This document shows positions 15,160 through 28,000 of a stretch of 64,000 bases of DNA, in pieces. The DNA lies in assembly GCF_042242105.1 (NCBI RefSeq), contig NC_092034.1, positions 4,645,144-4,709,143 of the forward strand, given 5' to 3'. The position numbers and the translations under genes are program-made. Position 1 is the first letter of the stretch. The number at the start of each line of letters is the position of its first letter. The stretch comes from Pempheris klunzingeri (Eukaryota; Chordata; Actinopteri; Acropomatiformes; Pempheridae). A model generated the notes under the pieces. The model made no database searches. It saw nothing but the letters and a program-made list of their open reading frames with translations, and was not told where the DNA came from.

Positions 15160-15237
15160 CAGGGACCGGTCTGACTCGCCGGACCCGCCCCGGAGTCACT
15201 GTGGGCCGGACTGTCAGGCTGCGGAGGGGCGGGACAG
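15160..15237 (+). promoter_or_regulatory. lpcat4 GC-rich promoter / first noncoding exon (predicted)
   Basis: A GC-rich island in AT-rich surroundings contains an Sp1-type GGGGCGGG (about 15226-15233) and ends at GACAG followed by gtgagt, a good donor at 15237/15238. Candidate acceptors lie at 15522 (cctcttcag) and 15593 (tctatcag), before the lpcat4 ATG. The exact start is not determined. Confidence 0.45.
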
Positions 15238-15606
15238 GTGAGTGGAGAGTACAAGACAGAAAAGGATGAGAGTTCATCGGTCAGCGTGTGAGATTCAGAG
15301 CAGAGAAGTTTGTTTTTAGCGAGTTTATCGACGTCTGGTGCCGTTTTTTTTTTTTGTTTTAGCTGGAGGAACGCTAGCTTAATGCTAACTCCTCCTCGGT
15401 TTAAGCTAACGTTCTATTTTCAAACTTTGACGGTTTTTCCAAAAAATGTATGTTGAGCTGTCAACATACAGGAATAACTAAATTTTTCCAGCATTTCATT
15501 TTTAATTTTCTTCCTCTTCAGCCGACAAAAAGTGTGAAATTATCTTTTATTTTATTATTTTATTTTATTTAAAAAAAAAAAATTCTATCAGGTTAGCTCC
15601 GTCGCC

Positions 15607-18600
15607 ATGGAGAAGCACGACTGTCACTCAGCAACGCCAGAGTATCCACATCCGTTCATTCACGAGGTGAAGCTGACCAGCGCGCAGAGGATCAGGGTAA
15701 CGGTCAAACATGGCCCCCATGTTTGTTTGTTTGTTTATTTATTTCTTTATTTATGTAGTCATATTTCATGGCTCCCACATGGCTGTTTTATTAATAGCGA
15801 CAGACGTCAGATAAGATACGTCAGCTTTGGTTTCTCGAAGTTCTTCACTCACCTGAAACTAATCAGGAAACTAATTTGACTGAGTTTGTCCTCAAAACAG
15901 ACTCCTGACTCCTGAACCTATATTTGCTCTATAAGTCAAACGCTCAATGTCTGTCAAGACGAAAGAAAATCTCCTCTAAGGTCATTATTTTTATGCCTTA
16001 TTTTTTTTTCTCCATGTAATTTCAGGGAAGTGCCATGTGAGAACAAAGAGTCTTTCACAGTCCTGTTTTTGCCTAAGCAAAACAGACAAGTGTTGCATCA
16101 ACAGGCTGGATAGATAAAAGTACCTCATACTTGCATAATGATCAGCAGGGCTTGGCCACATATGGCTGACATCATGATGATGATAAGAATATTTTGGTAC
16201 TTAGTCCTACATAGCTTTGATATGGCAGGTCTATAAAAAGTCCAAAAACTGTTCCACTGTAAGTATAAGGTCAGACTTGCGTGTTAACATGTGTAAAACA
16301 CAATCAAACTGAATTAATGTATATAGAAGTGTCTCAGAGTTCTAACATCAGCCATGTTGGGTTTACACATGGTGTTTTAAATGCACGTTTTTCTCCTCTG
16401 CTCCCTAGGGTATCATCCTGGGCAGCATCCTCGCCCCTCTCCGCATCACCCTGGCGGCTCTTTTATTTCTCATCATTTGGCCTCTTGCCCAGCTGCGATT
16501 GGTCGGCCTGTCCGAGGAGGAACGCTCTCGGCCCGTCGAGGGCTGGCGTCGTCGGTTCTTCCATCGGATCATCTGGCTGCTGAGCCGAGGTGTCTTCTTC
16601 TGCCTGGGCTTCCTGTGGGTGAAGGTCAAGGGTCGCAGGGCGGACCTGAAGGAGGCGCCCGTGCTGGTGGTGGCGCCTCACAGCAGCTTTCTGGACATGT
16701 TGGTTCTGTGTCCTGCCGAGCTGGCGACCGTGGTGTCCCGGTCGGAGAACACCAGCCTGCCGGTCATAGGAGGTGAGGGGCTGTTACAGCTTCTAAAACT
16801 GCATTTGGATCACCTAACCAGTGCTGACATGATTGGTTACTTATCAGGAAATTAAAATTTTGGTGGCGAGATAGTCATGTGTCAAGCAGAAATACAAAAC
16901 TTTGTGTTGTTTCTCTGTTGTCTATCATTGTAAAATTAATAGTTTGGGGTTTATTCTGTTGATTTTACAAAATGGACAACATGAAAGTGTCACCTTGGGT
17001 TCTGGGAACAAACATTATTCACATTTTTATAGACTAAATGACCAATCAAAAGAATAATCTAGAGGAAAAATAGATGATCCAAATATTTGCTGGTCTTCTT
17101 AATTTTATGTTGGTATTATAAATTGAATATATATTTTAACCTGCTGTTTTCAGGCACTCCTGAAGTCTCCTCTTGTAGAGTAGGACAGGTGTAGATGACA
17201 TTAAACGTTGTGACATGCTGTGTGCTGTGTTAGATGTGAGATGTGTTCGACTGTTCCCACGAACAGAAAAGCACTGATTTTTAGCTTCTATGAAATGTTA
17301 CGTAGCCATAACTCTGCCCTTTAGCTCCTCCTTTTCCTTGTAGCTGCATAATTTCCTGGTAGGAGATGGGACACTGTGAAAATTCTGAGGGATAATGTTG
17401 GAAAAAGAAATGGAAAATCACTTTGGGGTGCTGTGATCAAAGGTGAATGTGCTACTTTGGCGAGTGAGCAGTAGAAGATAATGAGTATTCACCCTGCCAG
17501 AAACCACTAGGGTGCTGCCAGCTCCGATCAGGCAGGAGTTAGTCATTTGTTCACGTCACATTTGTAACTTTCAAAGAGCCTGGATGACGTAACGTTTGAC
17601 CAAATATCGTTTTTAATCTCGGTTGTGCAGTGCAGTGTGCTCCATAGATGGGAAATCTCACCCCGGGTTGCCTTGCTATTACATAAACAACCACGGGCAA
17701 TATTTGGAATATAGGAGCCACATGGAAAATAAAAGTATGTGAGGAAGTCCAAAGATAAACAAGTGACTCACTCCTCTGGCTTCTAATCTGCTCTCCCTAC
17801 TTTGCCACTTCCTGTCTCGCTTTCTTGGCCGTCTTGCTCGGGACTCCTCCCTCGGTTCTGGTTCTGGGTTTTTGTTCTTGTGTGACCGTTTTTGTTTTGT
17901 CTCTGTGGGTGTGTTTCAGCTCTGCTGGAGTTCAACCAGTCTGTGCTGGTGAGCAGGAAGGATCCAGAGTCGAGGAAAAAGGCCGTGGCCCAGGTCACAG
18001 AGAGGCTGACCTCCGACGGCTACTGGCCTCAGGTGAGATGTCTCCACTGCTACCATCTTGGCTGTAGTCTTGTTTACCAAAATGGTATTTACTACCAAAC
18101 TGTCACTAACTCTTGAAAACTAGACAGAAACGTTAAAAAAAAAAAAAAAAATTAATGCAAGTGTGTGGGATGCAAAGAGGGGAACAGCACGCTTCGCTCC
18201 CTCCAGGGAATGGAGTTCTTATAGCATCTCTAATCTGAGTCATGATAAAAATGGCCTGCAGTACCATAACCACTAACCTAAAGACACATTGTGAGATGAA
18301 GGTTGTTCCTTAAGGCCATTAATGTTGTCATCAAGTGTGTGAATTCACCTGCTGGAAGTGCACAGAGCTGCAGCCGCATGTCTTCACTTGTAAATCACGT
18401 TTCTTAATTCTTGGCTAGATGCTGATGTTTCCTGAGGGAACAACAACTAACGGCAGCGCTCTCATCAAATTCAAACCTGGTGAGTCCCATCTCGTGCATA
18501 TGTGTGTTTATTTTTTTTTTACCTGTGCGTTGCTGTTTGCACACATGACGTAGGAATGAGTGGCATGAGAGTTAAAGGCCGTAGCAGCTGAATTTTTCTA

Positions 18601-21600
18601 AGGGATGATTCACTCCTGTCTTCCACTGCATTACTCCTTCTCATTCCAGTCTCTCTGTTTTAGGTGCGTTCCTTGCCGGAGTCCCGGTCCAACCTGTTCT
18701 GTTGCATTACCCCAACCAACTGGTGAGTAAAATCGGGTTGATGTGCTAGTTTGAAAGCACTGGATTTCACCTCATAACTTTATTTTAAAGGTGTTTTTTT
18801 TTTTTTTACACTTTAAACTTAGGCCATGATTTTACATTATCAGAATAAGAAAACAGTCAACTGAACTCTAGCGAGGTCTCTTTAAATGTGGTTTGTGGAT
18901 GTAAACAAACAAAAGGCATTTATTTAATGGTGGAGAAAACCTTTTTTGCAGTTATTCATTCAGTGATTTAGAGAAGCTAACAAAAGCTGTGCACTCCAGA
19001 TAAAATAAAACAAGCATCTGTGTAATAAATATGAGGTGTATGGTTACTAAATAATCAGTCCCCTCATTGAAAAATTGCATTTGAGCCTCATGTGTCCATC
19101 TTTTTGTTTTTATAGATGGTCTGCTTGGCTTCTTACAGCTCAAAACGACACATGCTGTTGGTTACATCACTAATATCACCCCCAAATCAACAGATGCTAT
19201 GGTTCAATTCCAACAAACCAGTTTTTTTATTTAAGAAATGTATGAGTTAATATCATAATATCTGATGGAGATGTTGGGAGTCACAAACATGGGAAAAAAG
19301 GAATGTGCTAATGTGTTGCAGACCTTTTTTATATTTACTTTTTAATATACAAAACGATATACAACAGTACTATAGACTCGTATATGTGAATTTAAATTAC
19401 TTTGTACAGAATTTAAAAGTATTGACTATAGTGCCTTAGAGAGACATTTAAAATATAATTAGAATGAAAATAAATGGGTAAACAACCCTAGCAGACTAGA
19501 TAAAAACATTTTTATTATATAGCAACCTGCAGTGCATAACTATGTCCACACAATAGATACCTTGTTCTGTTACTGCTGTTTAGTTTGACACATGGCTCTT
19601 GCTCATTTGTCTTCATGGTCACTTCCCTGCTCACAGATCAATGTGTTCAACACACCATCCTATGTTTTATCAGGCTGTAGCTCTGTTTTATGAACTTATG
19701 GTAATATTTGTCCAGGCCAGGTTGTTTGCATACTGGTTCCTGTCAGGTTTGTTTCTGGGTGGAGAGAGTTTCTTATAAACGTGTAATTCTAGTCAGGCAA
19801 TAGGCCTTTTTCACACCAGACAGTTTGACTTGTCAAAGCTGGAAAAGCACAGCTGGGATTAATAACCTCAGTAATGGCTGAATTCCATTAAGATGAGCCA
19901 GCTCCACAGCTCTGCTACTGTGCATGCTCACTCACTAAGGATGGACCATTTTGTATTGTGTCCAATATTTGATCAGTCTATCTTTATGGCTCTTCCTCAG
20001 GATACTGTTCGCTGGACATACAAAGGAACAACCTGGTGAGTTCCTCCCTCAGTCATCTCCAGTCTGTCTGTGTGGTTAATGGGACTGTGTTGGGTTCATT
20101 TCTTGTGACCTTTTGGTAACAGACGTCTGGGTAAAAAGCTCTGGATTTCTATGTAGGTGGGAAGCTGAGTAAGCCGGGAACATTATTTTATTTTCAAGGA
20201 TTTTAAATGTTTTGAAATGCACAGTAATTATAAATGCTCATTCTGCTCAGTAACTTGATTTTTCACTCTGTGAGATCAGGATTCAAAATGTACTCCATTG
20301 CTGGTGGATATAACCAAAGTGATTCATTCGACTGCACTGGTTTTAGCTAGGTGTAGTTAATGATAAACTGAGTACATAATGGAAGGTCAGCGTTATAATT
20401 TCTGACCATCAGCCTTGGTGAATAAACAAATTGGGAGGATCAAGGTATATTGTAAATGTCTTGTGCCCTCTAGCTAGAGTTGGGTGATAACGACAATGTA
20501 ACGTATATGTCAGAATAAATTCCTCAAGTCTTTTTTTAAAATAAATATATAGAAATATTGCAAATCACTAATAATAAAATGATAAAAAAACAGTGTCACC
20601 ATATATCAGTCTTGCTCAAAGAACCATGATTAGTAGTTTTTGCTTCATTGCATATTGTTGTATGTTACCGTGGCAAAGAAAGACGTGTTGCTGTACAACC
20701 AACTAATCATTTCCACCAAGTTTATGCTGAAGACAAACCAAAAAATAGATGTAACTGGCTGGTAATTTTAAAGGATACACAAGCGAATGTACTTTATCAT
20801 TAGTTGGAGCTCTAGCTGCCGATATAAATACTTTTTGAGGATTATCATTCCAAAAATGGTTCCTAATGTATTCGCTGCACCTGCCAGGATTTCACAAACT
20901 CATGATCCTTTCTTAGCAGCTACTCAAAGTGACAGTATTGATATATAGTTTTTTTTTTTTTCTACATGAAATGTTTTATTGTCTCTTTGTTCTTCCAGGA
21001 TTCAAGCACTGTGGCACACTACTTCACAGCTCTACACCAACATGACTATTGAGGTAAGACAGATCATTCACTTCACTCACAAATTGAGTCATGATAACAA
21101 AGTCTTGTGTCACACTTGGTGTGGAGTATTTGACTTCAGGATGAAATAATGCTGGACAGATCAGTGCTTTGGTGTAAAGTGACCTTTTCAATATATGAAA
21201 ATATTAATATCAAACGTGTGCTTTGCTGTTAAGAACTTCACCTGCCGCTGACTAAAACTGAAAAGAGGATAATGGTTATGTTTTATTGTGCTGCAGTTCC
21301 TGCCAGTTTACAAGCCCTCTGAGGAGGAGAAGAATGACCCCAACCTGTATGCAGACAACGTTCAGAGACTCATGGCCAAGTAAGTAGCAGAAAATGCAGT
21401 TGTTATGATTCATGCATAAAGAAGAAAGACTGTCAGGAAGACAGACGAGCCTCTCAGGCTTGATTGTTAGATTGTAGATGCTGTTGTGGTTTCCCACAGG
21501 AGCCACAAGATCTTAATAAAGAGCCATATTTATTTAATAGATGGCACCTTTTTTATTCCTATAGTCTCTTTCTGTATGTTTTATGTCCCCTGTGTTGATA

Positions 21601-21851
21601 ATGTGCTTCATGCCTGACGTGCTCACTCCTATAATGCTCTTCTCTGCTGTGCTTCAGGGCCCTCGGAGTCCCAGCTACAGATTACGTGATGGACGGCCGA
21701 ATTCCTGTCAGAAAGCTGGGTGGCCTCTCTCTCCCCCTGGACTCACCTGCCAGGAAAACGCTCTCGCTGTTGCACAGAAACGGGTATGAAAAGATCATTG
21801 AAAACTGTGTTTGACTTTATGTCCTACTCCTGCTTTTTTCCTCACCATATT

Positions 21852-21893
<42 letters not shown>

Positions 21894-24423
21894 AGTCAAG
21901 GAGCCCATGAAGTGGAAGCAGTGCTGAAGAGAATGATTGACAGGTGTCAGTCAGGAGCTCAGGGCTCACAGGCCAGTGCAGAGGAGCTCACCTCTATTCT
22001 CGGGCTGACGGATACACAGACAGCCGTCACTATCTGTGGCCTCTACTTCAGGGTAAGGCCAGGATTTCCTGTGTATGTTAGGCTACTAAGATTATCTGCT
22101 TGAGACTGACATTTTTTCACTGATGTTTATCTGCGTTTTTGAAGATGACTAACAGTAAAGAATTAAATGTCCTCCGGAAACTGCAATATTGAAATTCCTC
22201 GCTATTGACAAGCCAACCACAGGGCATGGCAGCAACCTGGGTGGTGATGATGATGATGATGATGATAGCCTAGCAATAAGTCTTATTTATATAGCACTAA
22301 AATCAGGATAAATGGAGTAGCCTAATTTGTGAAAACAGGGCTAATGGCGCTATTGAGCCACGGTCATTTACATCACAGCAACAGCCCCAGACTGCTATGA
22401 GAGTACGAGCTGTTGGATGTTCACATTTAATGTGGTTCAGGTAACACAACAGATAAAATCAGGCCCGATAACTCTCACTGACACTGCTTCAGCTTTTCTG
22501 CTACCAGTAACCGCAGAAGATGTAAAGGATGCTGCTTTATAGACACACACACTTATAGACAACTCATAACTGAGTGAGCAAACCCCTGCATCACCCAGTG
22601 ACTCCTCAGATGTCTGTAATGATATAGAATAATACGGACATTCAGTTGTGACTTACAGCAAAACTGTGTCCAAAAACATGTGTTTCTATTTTGTTTTTGT
22701 GTTTTCAGGAGGAAGCTGTGGACCTCAGACAGCTCTACTTGAGTGTTGCCGCTCTGTCAGGATTTGTCAGCGTTAAGTCTCTACTTCACACTGCTTTTAC
22801 TGTGAGTCCTCTCGGTTTATTTATGTCATTTGCTTTCTGTTTATTTTCTGACTGGAGATTAAAAACACACCGATGTGTCACACCGTCGCATTAAAGAGCT
22901 TTTTTACTAAGTGCTGTCTTTTTTTCTTTTCTAAATGCTCTGCCTGTCTTTCAGCTGTTTGACAGAGAGGGCAGAGGCAGCCTGAGTGCAGAGGAGCTTT
23001 CTGACCTCATGGGGGCGCTGCTGGGTGTTCCTCAGCGAGACACTGCTGAGCTTTTCACTCAGGCCTGCAATCAAGGCCAGCTTACTGAAGGTGAGTGTCT
23101 CTAAATAAGGACTTCAGGAGCAACTGTGTAACACTAGTGAGATAACAGGCATCTTAAAAACATCTGCTGCTACTTTGGGCACCAAATATGACGGTATGTG
23201 AGCGTTCTGTGTGTGAGATAAGGTGGACAAGTGATGCACCAGGCCCCATCATACTTGTGTTTGATTTAAGGTCACAGAACTGTCACCTCGTTACAGTGGG
23301 ATTACCTGTAATGAACTGTGCTGTATAAGTAGTACTGCCTTGCCCTTTTTAAGGTTTCGGTTTATTTAGCTTTACTTATAATGGTTCCTAAGAGGCCTAT
23401 AAGAGGCCTGTGTCAAAACAACCTGAAGTAAGCAGTGTCCCATTTCTGTCTATTCAGTGTTGGATCAGTGTGTCTGTACTGTAACAAATAGACAGAATGC
23501 ATCTACAAGTTGAATCTAGGAAAATAACTCTGTGATACCAGAATATTGGTTGCATATAAGGTCTGTTTTTTTCTGCTAAATGGCTAATGAATGAGTCTGA
23601 GTTCTGTTTCTCTTTTATGGATCTATTTCTGTCTTTTAAAGGCAGTTTTATTTGGATGGCCCAGTGTTGGTATTGTCCCTGCTGTGAGAGGAGAGTCGTA
23701 CCACAGTGTGAAAAGTTTAGACAAATGTTAATATTAACAGAAGGCTTAAAGGATAACTCTGGTTAAACCTGGTCTCTATTTTTGCATATTTTGGTTTCAA
23801 AATGGTTTTGCAGTTGCTCCACTAGTTTGCCTCAGCTGGCTAACGTGGGGGCTATCCTTTGGGGCAACTGGGCCGTCAGAGTATATCCACTGAGTGTCTG
23901 ACAACATTATGAAAAGGATCCCTACAGAGATGGACCCTGTAAGACTCTCTTTGTTTAACCAGACACATCTGTTGTATCATTCTATTCAAAAATCAAATTT
24001 TACCTCACAGTCGGTGGAGACTGGCTGCTTTGAGCCGAGCGATATTACGGCTGTTTCTCGTTTAAACAAATCATACAGGTCTATCTCTGTAGGGATTCTT
24101 TCTGAAATGTGGCCAGACACGGGTTTAAAGATACCACAGTTATCCTTTTTAACTCCGACCTCAGGTGGTTTAGTTATTTGATGAAGCAAAACGTGACGGC
24201 CTGGTGATTTGGTGTGAGAACACACTCCTTTACATCTTCCTCCTTTTCCACAGAAAGTCTCCTGCGAGTGCTGACGACCCACCCGACCTACCAGAGAGTG
24301 GTGAACGAGTACATGCAGCCCGAGGCGGCGGGCTCTCCTCTGCCATTCACCCCGCTGGCCAATGGGGAGGCCGTGAATAACAACAGCAACGGATACCTCC
24401 ACCACAACAAGAAGTTTGACTGA
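15607..24423 (+). CDS. lpcat4: Lysophosphatidylcholine acyltransferase 4-like (LPEAT2)
   Basis: An ER acyl-CoA:lysophospholipid acyltransferase of the AGPAT/PlsC superfamily, remodelling phosphatidylethanolamine and phosphatidylcholine. Coding exons: 15607-15696, 16409-16772, 17920-18032, 18419-18479, 18664-18722, 20001-20035, 20999-21053, 21297-21379, 21658-21783, 21896-22052, 22709-22801, 22955-23090, 24254-24423; together 513 codons plus stop (human LPCAT4 is 524). A hydrophobic segment spans residues 32-60. Motif I HxxxxD is HSSFLD at 121-126, motif II is FNQSVLVSR, motif III is FPEGTTTN from residue 193, and motif IV is [13 protein letters not shown]. An EF-hand-like region contains the loop [12 protein letters not shown], degenerate at loop position 5. 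The C-terminus KKFD fits a dilysine ER-retrieval signal. The PFIHEV/VHEL-like N-terminus, the ALANG-like tail and the NUTM1/NOP10/SLC12A6 neighbourhood favour LPCAT4 over LPCAT1/2. Confidence 0.93.
16895..17075. repeat. Diffuse teleost repeat in lpcat4 intron 2
   Basis: The segment 'gtcaccttgggttctgggaacaaac...cacatttttatagactaaatgaccaatcaaaagaataatc' is a degenerate copy of a fish repeat whose tail normally reads '...tatagactaaacgattaatcgattaatc'. Related pieces occur near 31775-31860, 40915-41040, 51585-51760 and 62695-62890. Confidence 0.55.
18723..20000 (+). other. lpcat4 intron 5 (1.28 kb)
   Basis: The largest lpcat4 intron. It is AT-rich, with no coding signal on either strand, no recognisable transposase and no RNA fold that I can support. 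It contains only short A/T runs. Confidence 0.6.
21850..21895 (+). repeat. (CT)n forming the lpcat4 exon 10 acceptor
   Basis: A run of CT dinucleotides with one interruption runs straight into ctcag at 21891-21895, so the microsatellite is the polypyrimidine tract of this splice acceptor. Confidence 0.85.
23746..24152. mobile_element. MITE with TTAA target site, copy 1
   Basis: The left end reads TTAAAGGATAACTCTGG and the right end reads CCACAGTTATCCTTTTTAA; they are near-perfect inverted repeats, and TTAA at both edges looks like a target-site duplication. The element is about 400 bases, AT-rich and has no transposase. TTAA duplication is used by the piggyBac and Kolobok superfamilies. A second copy lies at 58010-58320. 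It sits in the last lpcat4 intron. Confidence 0.8.
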
Positions 24424-24975
24424 GGATTTACATTAAGTGGAAGCCACACTCCTCTTTTTACAGGATGCTCAGTCAACCAAACGGCATAAATTGAACCAGA
24501 ATAATCGACAACGAGAGGATTGTATTTTTTTTATGTTTGTTATGTGTGTGTTTGGATATAAGAATGTATTTTTAAATCTTTATTACTGACTACAATATGT
24601 CACACTGTAGTCAACCACCATTATAAAACCAAAGAATGACTTAAATGATGTATAGATTATATTGACCACAGTGGCTGTACAGTGGTGTTTGTGTGAGCTG
24701 AAGTTGTGTTCATGTTTACCTTTTTTTAATTACACTCAAATCACTTTCCAGATGCTATAAAACGACTCAGTTACTGTTTGTGGTCATAAAATGTCCCTCT
24801 TATGTATATTGAATTGTTTTCTTGTTTTGTTTTTAAAGGGGCCGTGGTATGTGCAAAAGACAAAGTTAACACTCTAAATCAAAGTTTATTAGTTTTTTAT
24901 GTAAATAAATGTTTCTTACATTGTTGCGCAAATGTTATTTATATTAATGACAATAAACTGTGAATTATTTTAAGG
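24424..24975 (+). other. lpcat4 3' UTR
   Basis: AATAAA hexamers at 24904-24909 and 24952-24957 are the likely poly(A) signals, so the transcript should end at about 24925-24980. That brings it to, or over, the poly(A) site of the convergent minus-strand gene. Confidence 0.65.
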
Positions 24976-24979
24976 AGGT

Positions 24980-24985
24980 TTTATT
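24980..24985 (-). terminator. Poly(A) signal of the minus-strand nutm1-like gene
   Basis: TTTATT on the plus strand is AATAAA on the minus strand, about 90 bases past the minus-strand stop codon at 25071-25073. It lies only 23 bases from the opposing lpcat4 signal. Confidence 0.55.
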
Positions 24986-25070
24986 TGTTTTTTATATACT
25001 TGGCAATTTAAAAAAAATAATAATAATTTTAATGGCAGAGTTTTAATTAAAGGGCACAAATATACATTCA

Positions 25071-28000
25071 TTATCCAAATATCTTCCCACTTCTTAGAGT
25101 CCTCCCTCTTCCTGTCCTTCCTTTCTCCTCAACCAGCTGTCGTTCATGTGTTTTTGTTCTGCACAAGGTGAAGTCTTTGTCCTGACAGGTTCCCTCAGGA
25201 CTTGATCTGGTTTCTATCGCGCTCATTTTGTCGCCTCCAAACGTTTCTCGCCCAGCTGATGAATTTGATGCCTTTTCTCCCTCGGCCTCTGCCTTCTCAT
25301 TCAACGCTAACCTTTGCCCTCCGTCTCTCGCCTCCGCCCTGCTCCTCCACCTCCTTCTCTTCGTCTGGCTCGAGCGGATCATTTCTGCCGTCTCATTCAC
25401 CTTCACCTCCCTCTCTTCAGAAGCTCTGCGTCCGTGCCGGTATCTTTTCATCGGGCTCGGACGTCCTGCCTCTTCGTTTATTCCTTTATCTTCCCTTTTC
25501 ACGCCTGCTGTCTGGTCAGGACTTGGTTTTGGGTTAGATGGTTGATGCATTTCCTCAGTATTCTCTTGAATCCTTGTCCTGTTTACTGTCCTTTTCAGTG
25601 ATTTTAAGCTGTAAGAGCCCAAAGTCTCTGTGACTGCATGCTGACGTGCCTCTCCTCCTCCTGCTCGTCTGCGTCCACCTCCGTATACTAAAGCTGCAGT
25701 TTTGCTTAGTTTCTGAGCCCCTGCACAAAGAGAGGCGGGTAAATCTGGATTTTTCTCACAGGTTTTCACAGAAGGTGGCTCAGTTATTTCATCCCCTGGT
25801 GACTTTCCTGTTGAATGAGCGTCTGTCTGAGCTTGCAGACTCTGCAGAGAAGATTCAGGTGTCGTGACGGGACTGCAGATTCTAGACACCTTGTCTTTGT
25901 TGGTCCTCTCCCCGCTCTCCTCTTCATCTCTCCTGCCTCTGCTTCTTCTTTTCATCGGACTTGAAACCAGCAGAGTCTGTGGTTCTGTTGCGTTTTCCTG
26001 TTTGTTGTCGATCTGAGTCTCTCTCTCAGGAGAGGACTTAAGCTCACGTCTCTCCATCTCGGAGTGTCTGATTCTCCCTCCAGCTCTAGGGGCAGGAAGA
26101 GGAGGAGTTGCCGGCACTTTTCCCTCTGCTGTTGTGCTTGCTGTTCTTCTCCTTACAGAACTGGACATTTCGATCCCCTCCTCTTTCCTCGTTACCTTCC
26201 CCTCACTCAACTCTTTCTCCTCTTGTGGATGTTTGGTGAAAAGATTTTCTGCTCCAGTTTCAGTGCTCACTTTGCAGTTATCGGCGTGACCCTGTCCCTC
26301 TCTTTGCATCCCCACCGCAAGAATTTGCTGTTGTTCCTTTCCTCCCGTCTCTGAAAACTCCTCGGCTGTGTTTTCTGTTTTTGTGTCTCGGCTCGGCTCT
26401 TCAAAATGACTCTCCTCTGTTTTACATAACTGCCTTTCTGCAGAGGAATGTCTCTCCTGTTTCTCATAAATGACTCCATCCCTCTCCTCTGCTCCCTCTG
26501 TTATGGTTTTGCTGCTTAGTCTTGCTTTTTCTTCTTCAGTTTGACCTGACTGCGTCTCACTGTGTCTGATGCTTGTCCTTCCTATAACTTTGGTCTTGTT
26601 CTCCTCGTCCTCTTCCTTCCTTTCTAAAATCTTTGTAGTCATCCCTTCTTCTCTTTGCTCCTGTGTCACTGTTGTTCGCAGGTTTATCTCACTTTTTTCT
26701 CCCCTCTCTTCTGCCCTGATTTCAGAGGAAACATCAGTCTGTTTTTCAGGCACCAACTCCATCATCTTATCTAAATTACCGGCAACTACTGGATCACAAG
26801 GCTTTTTGGAATCTACCATGACAGACGAACTAGCTGGCACAGGCACATAATCCTCAACACAAGAGGGGTTTGTGTTTGTGTTTTTTAGGCTACTTTGCTC
26901 CTCAGGCTCCCTTATCTGAACTGAAAGTGTTTTCTGAGCCAGAACACTCAGAGCTGGAGGGCTGAAAGTGAGTGCAGGATCCTCAGCTGACCCTGAAACA
27001 CTGGTGGTAGAGGGGGCGTCTGAGGCAGGAGGATCCCCAGGTAGAGGTCCTCCTTGGAGCTTTTGGGACGTCTGAGCCGACTGTGTGTCTGCACTGTTTG
27101 AGAGGGACACTGAGGCCTCTTCTGACTTTAACAATGTGGCTGCAGGTTCACCTACGAATGCATCATCGTCTCCTGCCTCCAACTCAGAGGTAGGACTCAG
27201 AAGGTTACAGTGTTGTGGTGAGACGTCGGTGGACTGTGGCTCTTCTGGAAGGAGATCCTTCGATCCTACGTCCCCCACACTCTGAGGTGCAGTTTGTTCA
27301 TCCAGGTATCGATTAGAGTCCAACTGTGGTTGAGCTCTCTGCAGCGGTGCCTCCGCGCGTGAAGTCGTCGGAGATGTTTCTTCAGTTACAGGATCGCTGC
27401 TGAAGTCTGCAGAAAGTGCAAGTGACTCCTGCAGGATCAGCTCCAAAGGCTGTAGACCAAGAGAAAAATACAAAAGGAAGATTAAAGATGACTTAGCTGG
27501 CCTTTTTACAGTAGCATTTTTCAAATAAACTGGCAACTCGGTGTACTTGTCATTGGAAAATTATTCTGTCTTTTGTTGGTGAAAGTAAAAAAAAACTGTT
27601 CTTAGTACAACATCCAACCTTTTTCTAGTAACATTATGATTTAAAGATTCAGTCCAGACGAGGCAACAAATTCCAGCCGCAAAACTATTTTCTTGTATTA
27701 CTTTACCTCTTGCTTAAGTTCCTTCAGTGGAAGAAAGTCAATGGGATCTGGATGTGAAGAAAAGGGATCCAGGTTGTGCATATTCGACCCCACCTGAGAG
27801 AAAGAGATGGGGGGGAGGAATTAAAGGGCTACTCCGGCAAATTAGTAGTGCACTTCCATAAGACCAACATCCTGTACTCAAACTTTACAGTACTTGTTGT
27901 CATGTTACCTCTTGGTCTTGTTTTTCCAAAGCAAGAAGGTCAATGGAGTCTAGATCTGAAGAAAGGAGGGAATCCAGATACTCCATATTCAGCTTCAACT

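Noticed and set aside
17500-17517. Second CTCF-like motif (ccactagggtgctgcc)
   Set aside because: One core position departs from consensus and there is no supporting context.
15607-24423. Assignment of the acyltransferase to LPCAT1 or LPCAT2
   Set aside because: Length, the PFIHEV-type start, the ALANG-like tail and synteny with nutm1, nop10 and slc12a6 fit LPCAT4 better.
25202-26850. Several plus-strand open frames of 60-111 codons over 25.2-26.9 kb
   Set aside because: They lie antisense to the 792-codon last exon of the minus-strand nutm1-like gene, have no start context or family match, and are explained as shadows.
27450-27536. The N-terminal 29 residues (MPVYLKNATVK...) of the long minus-strand open frame
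   Set aside because: A good acceptor (ggtctacag) at 27450 and phase-matched upstream exons show that these codons are intron read-through, not the protein start.
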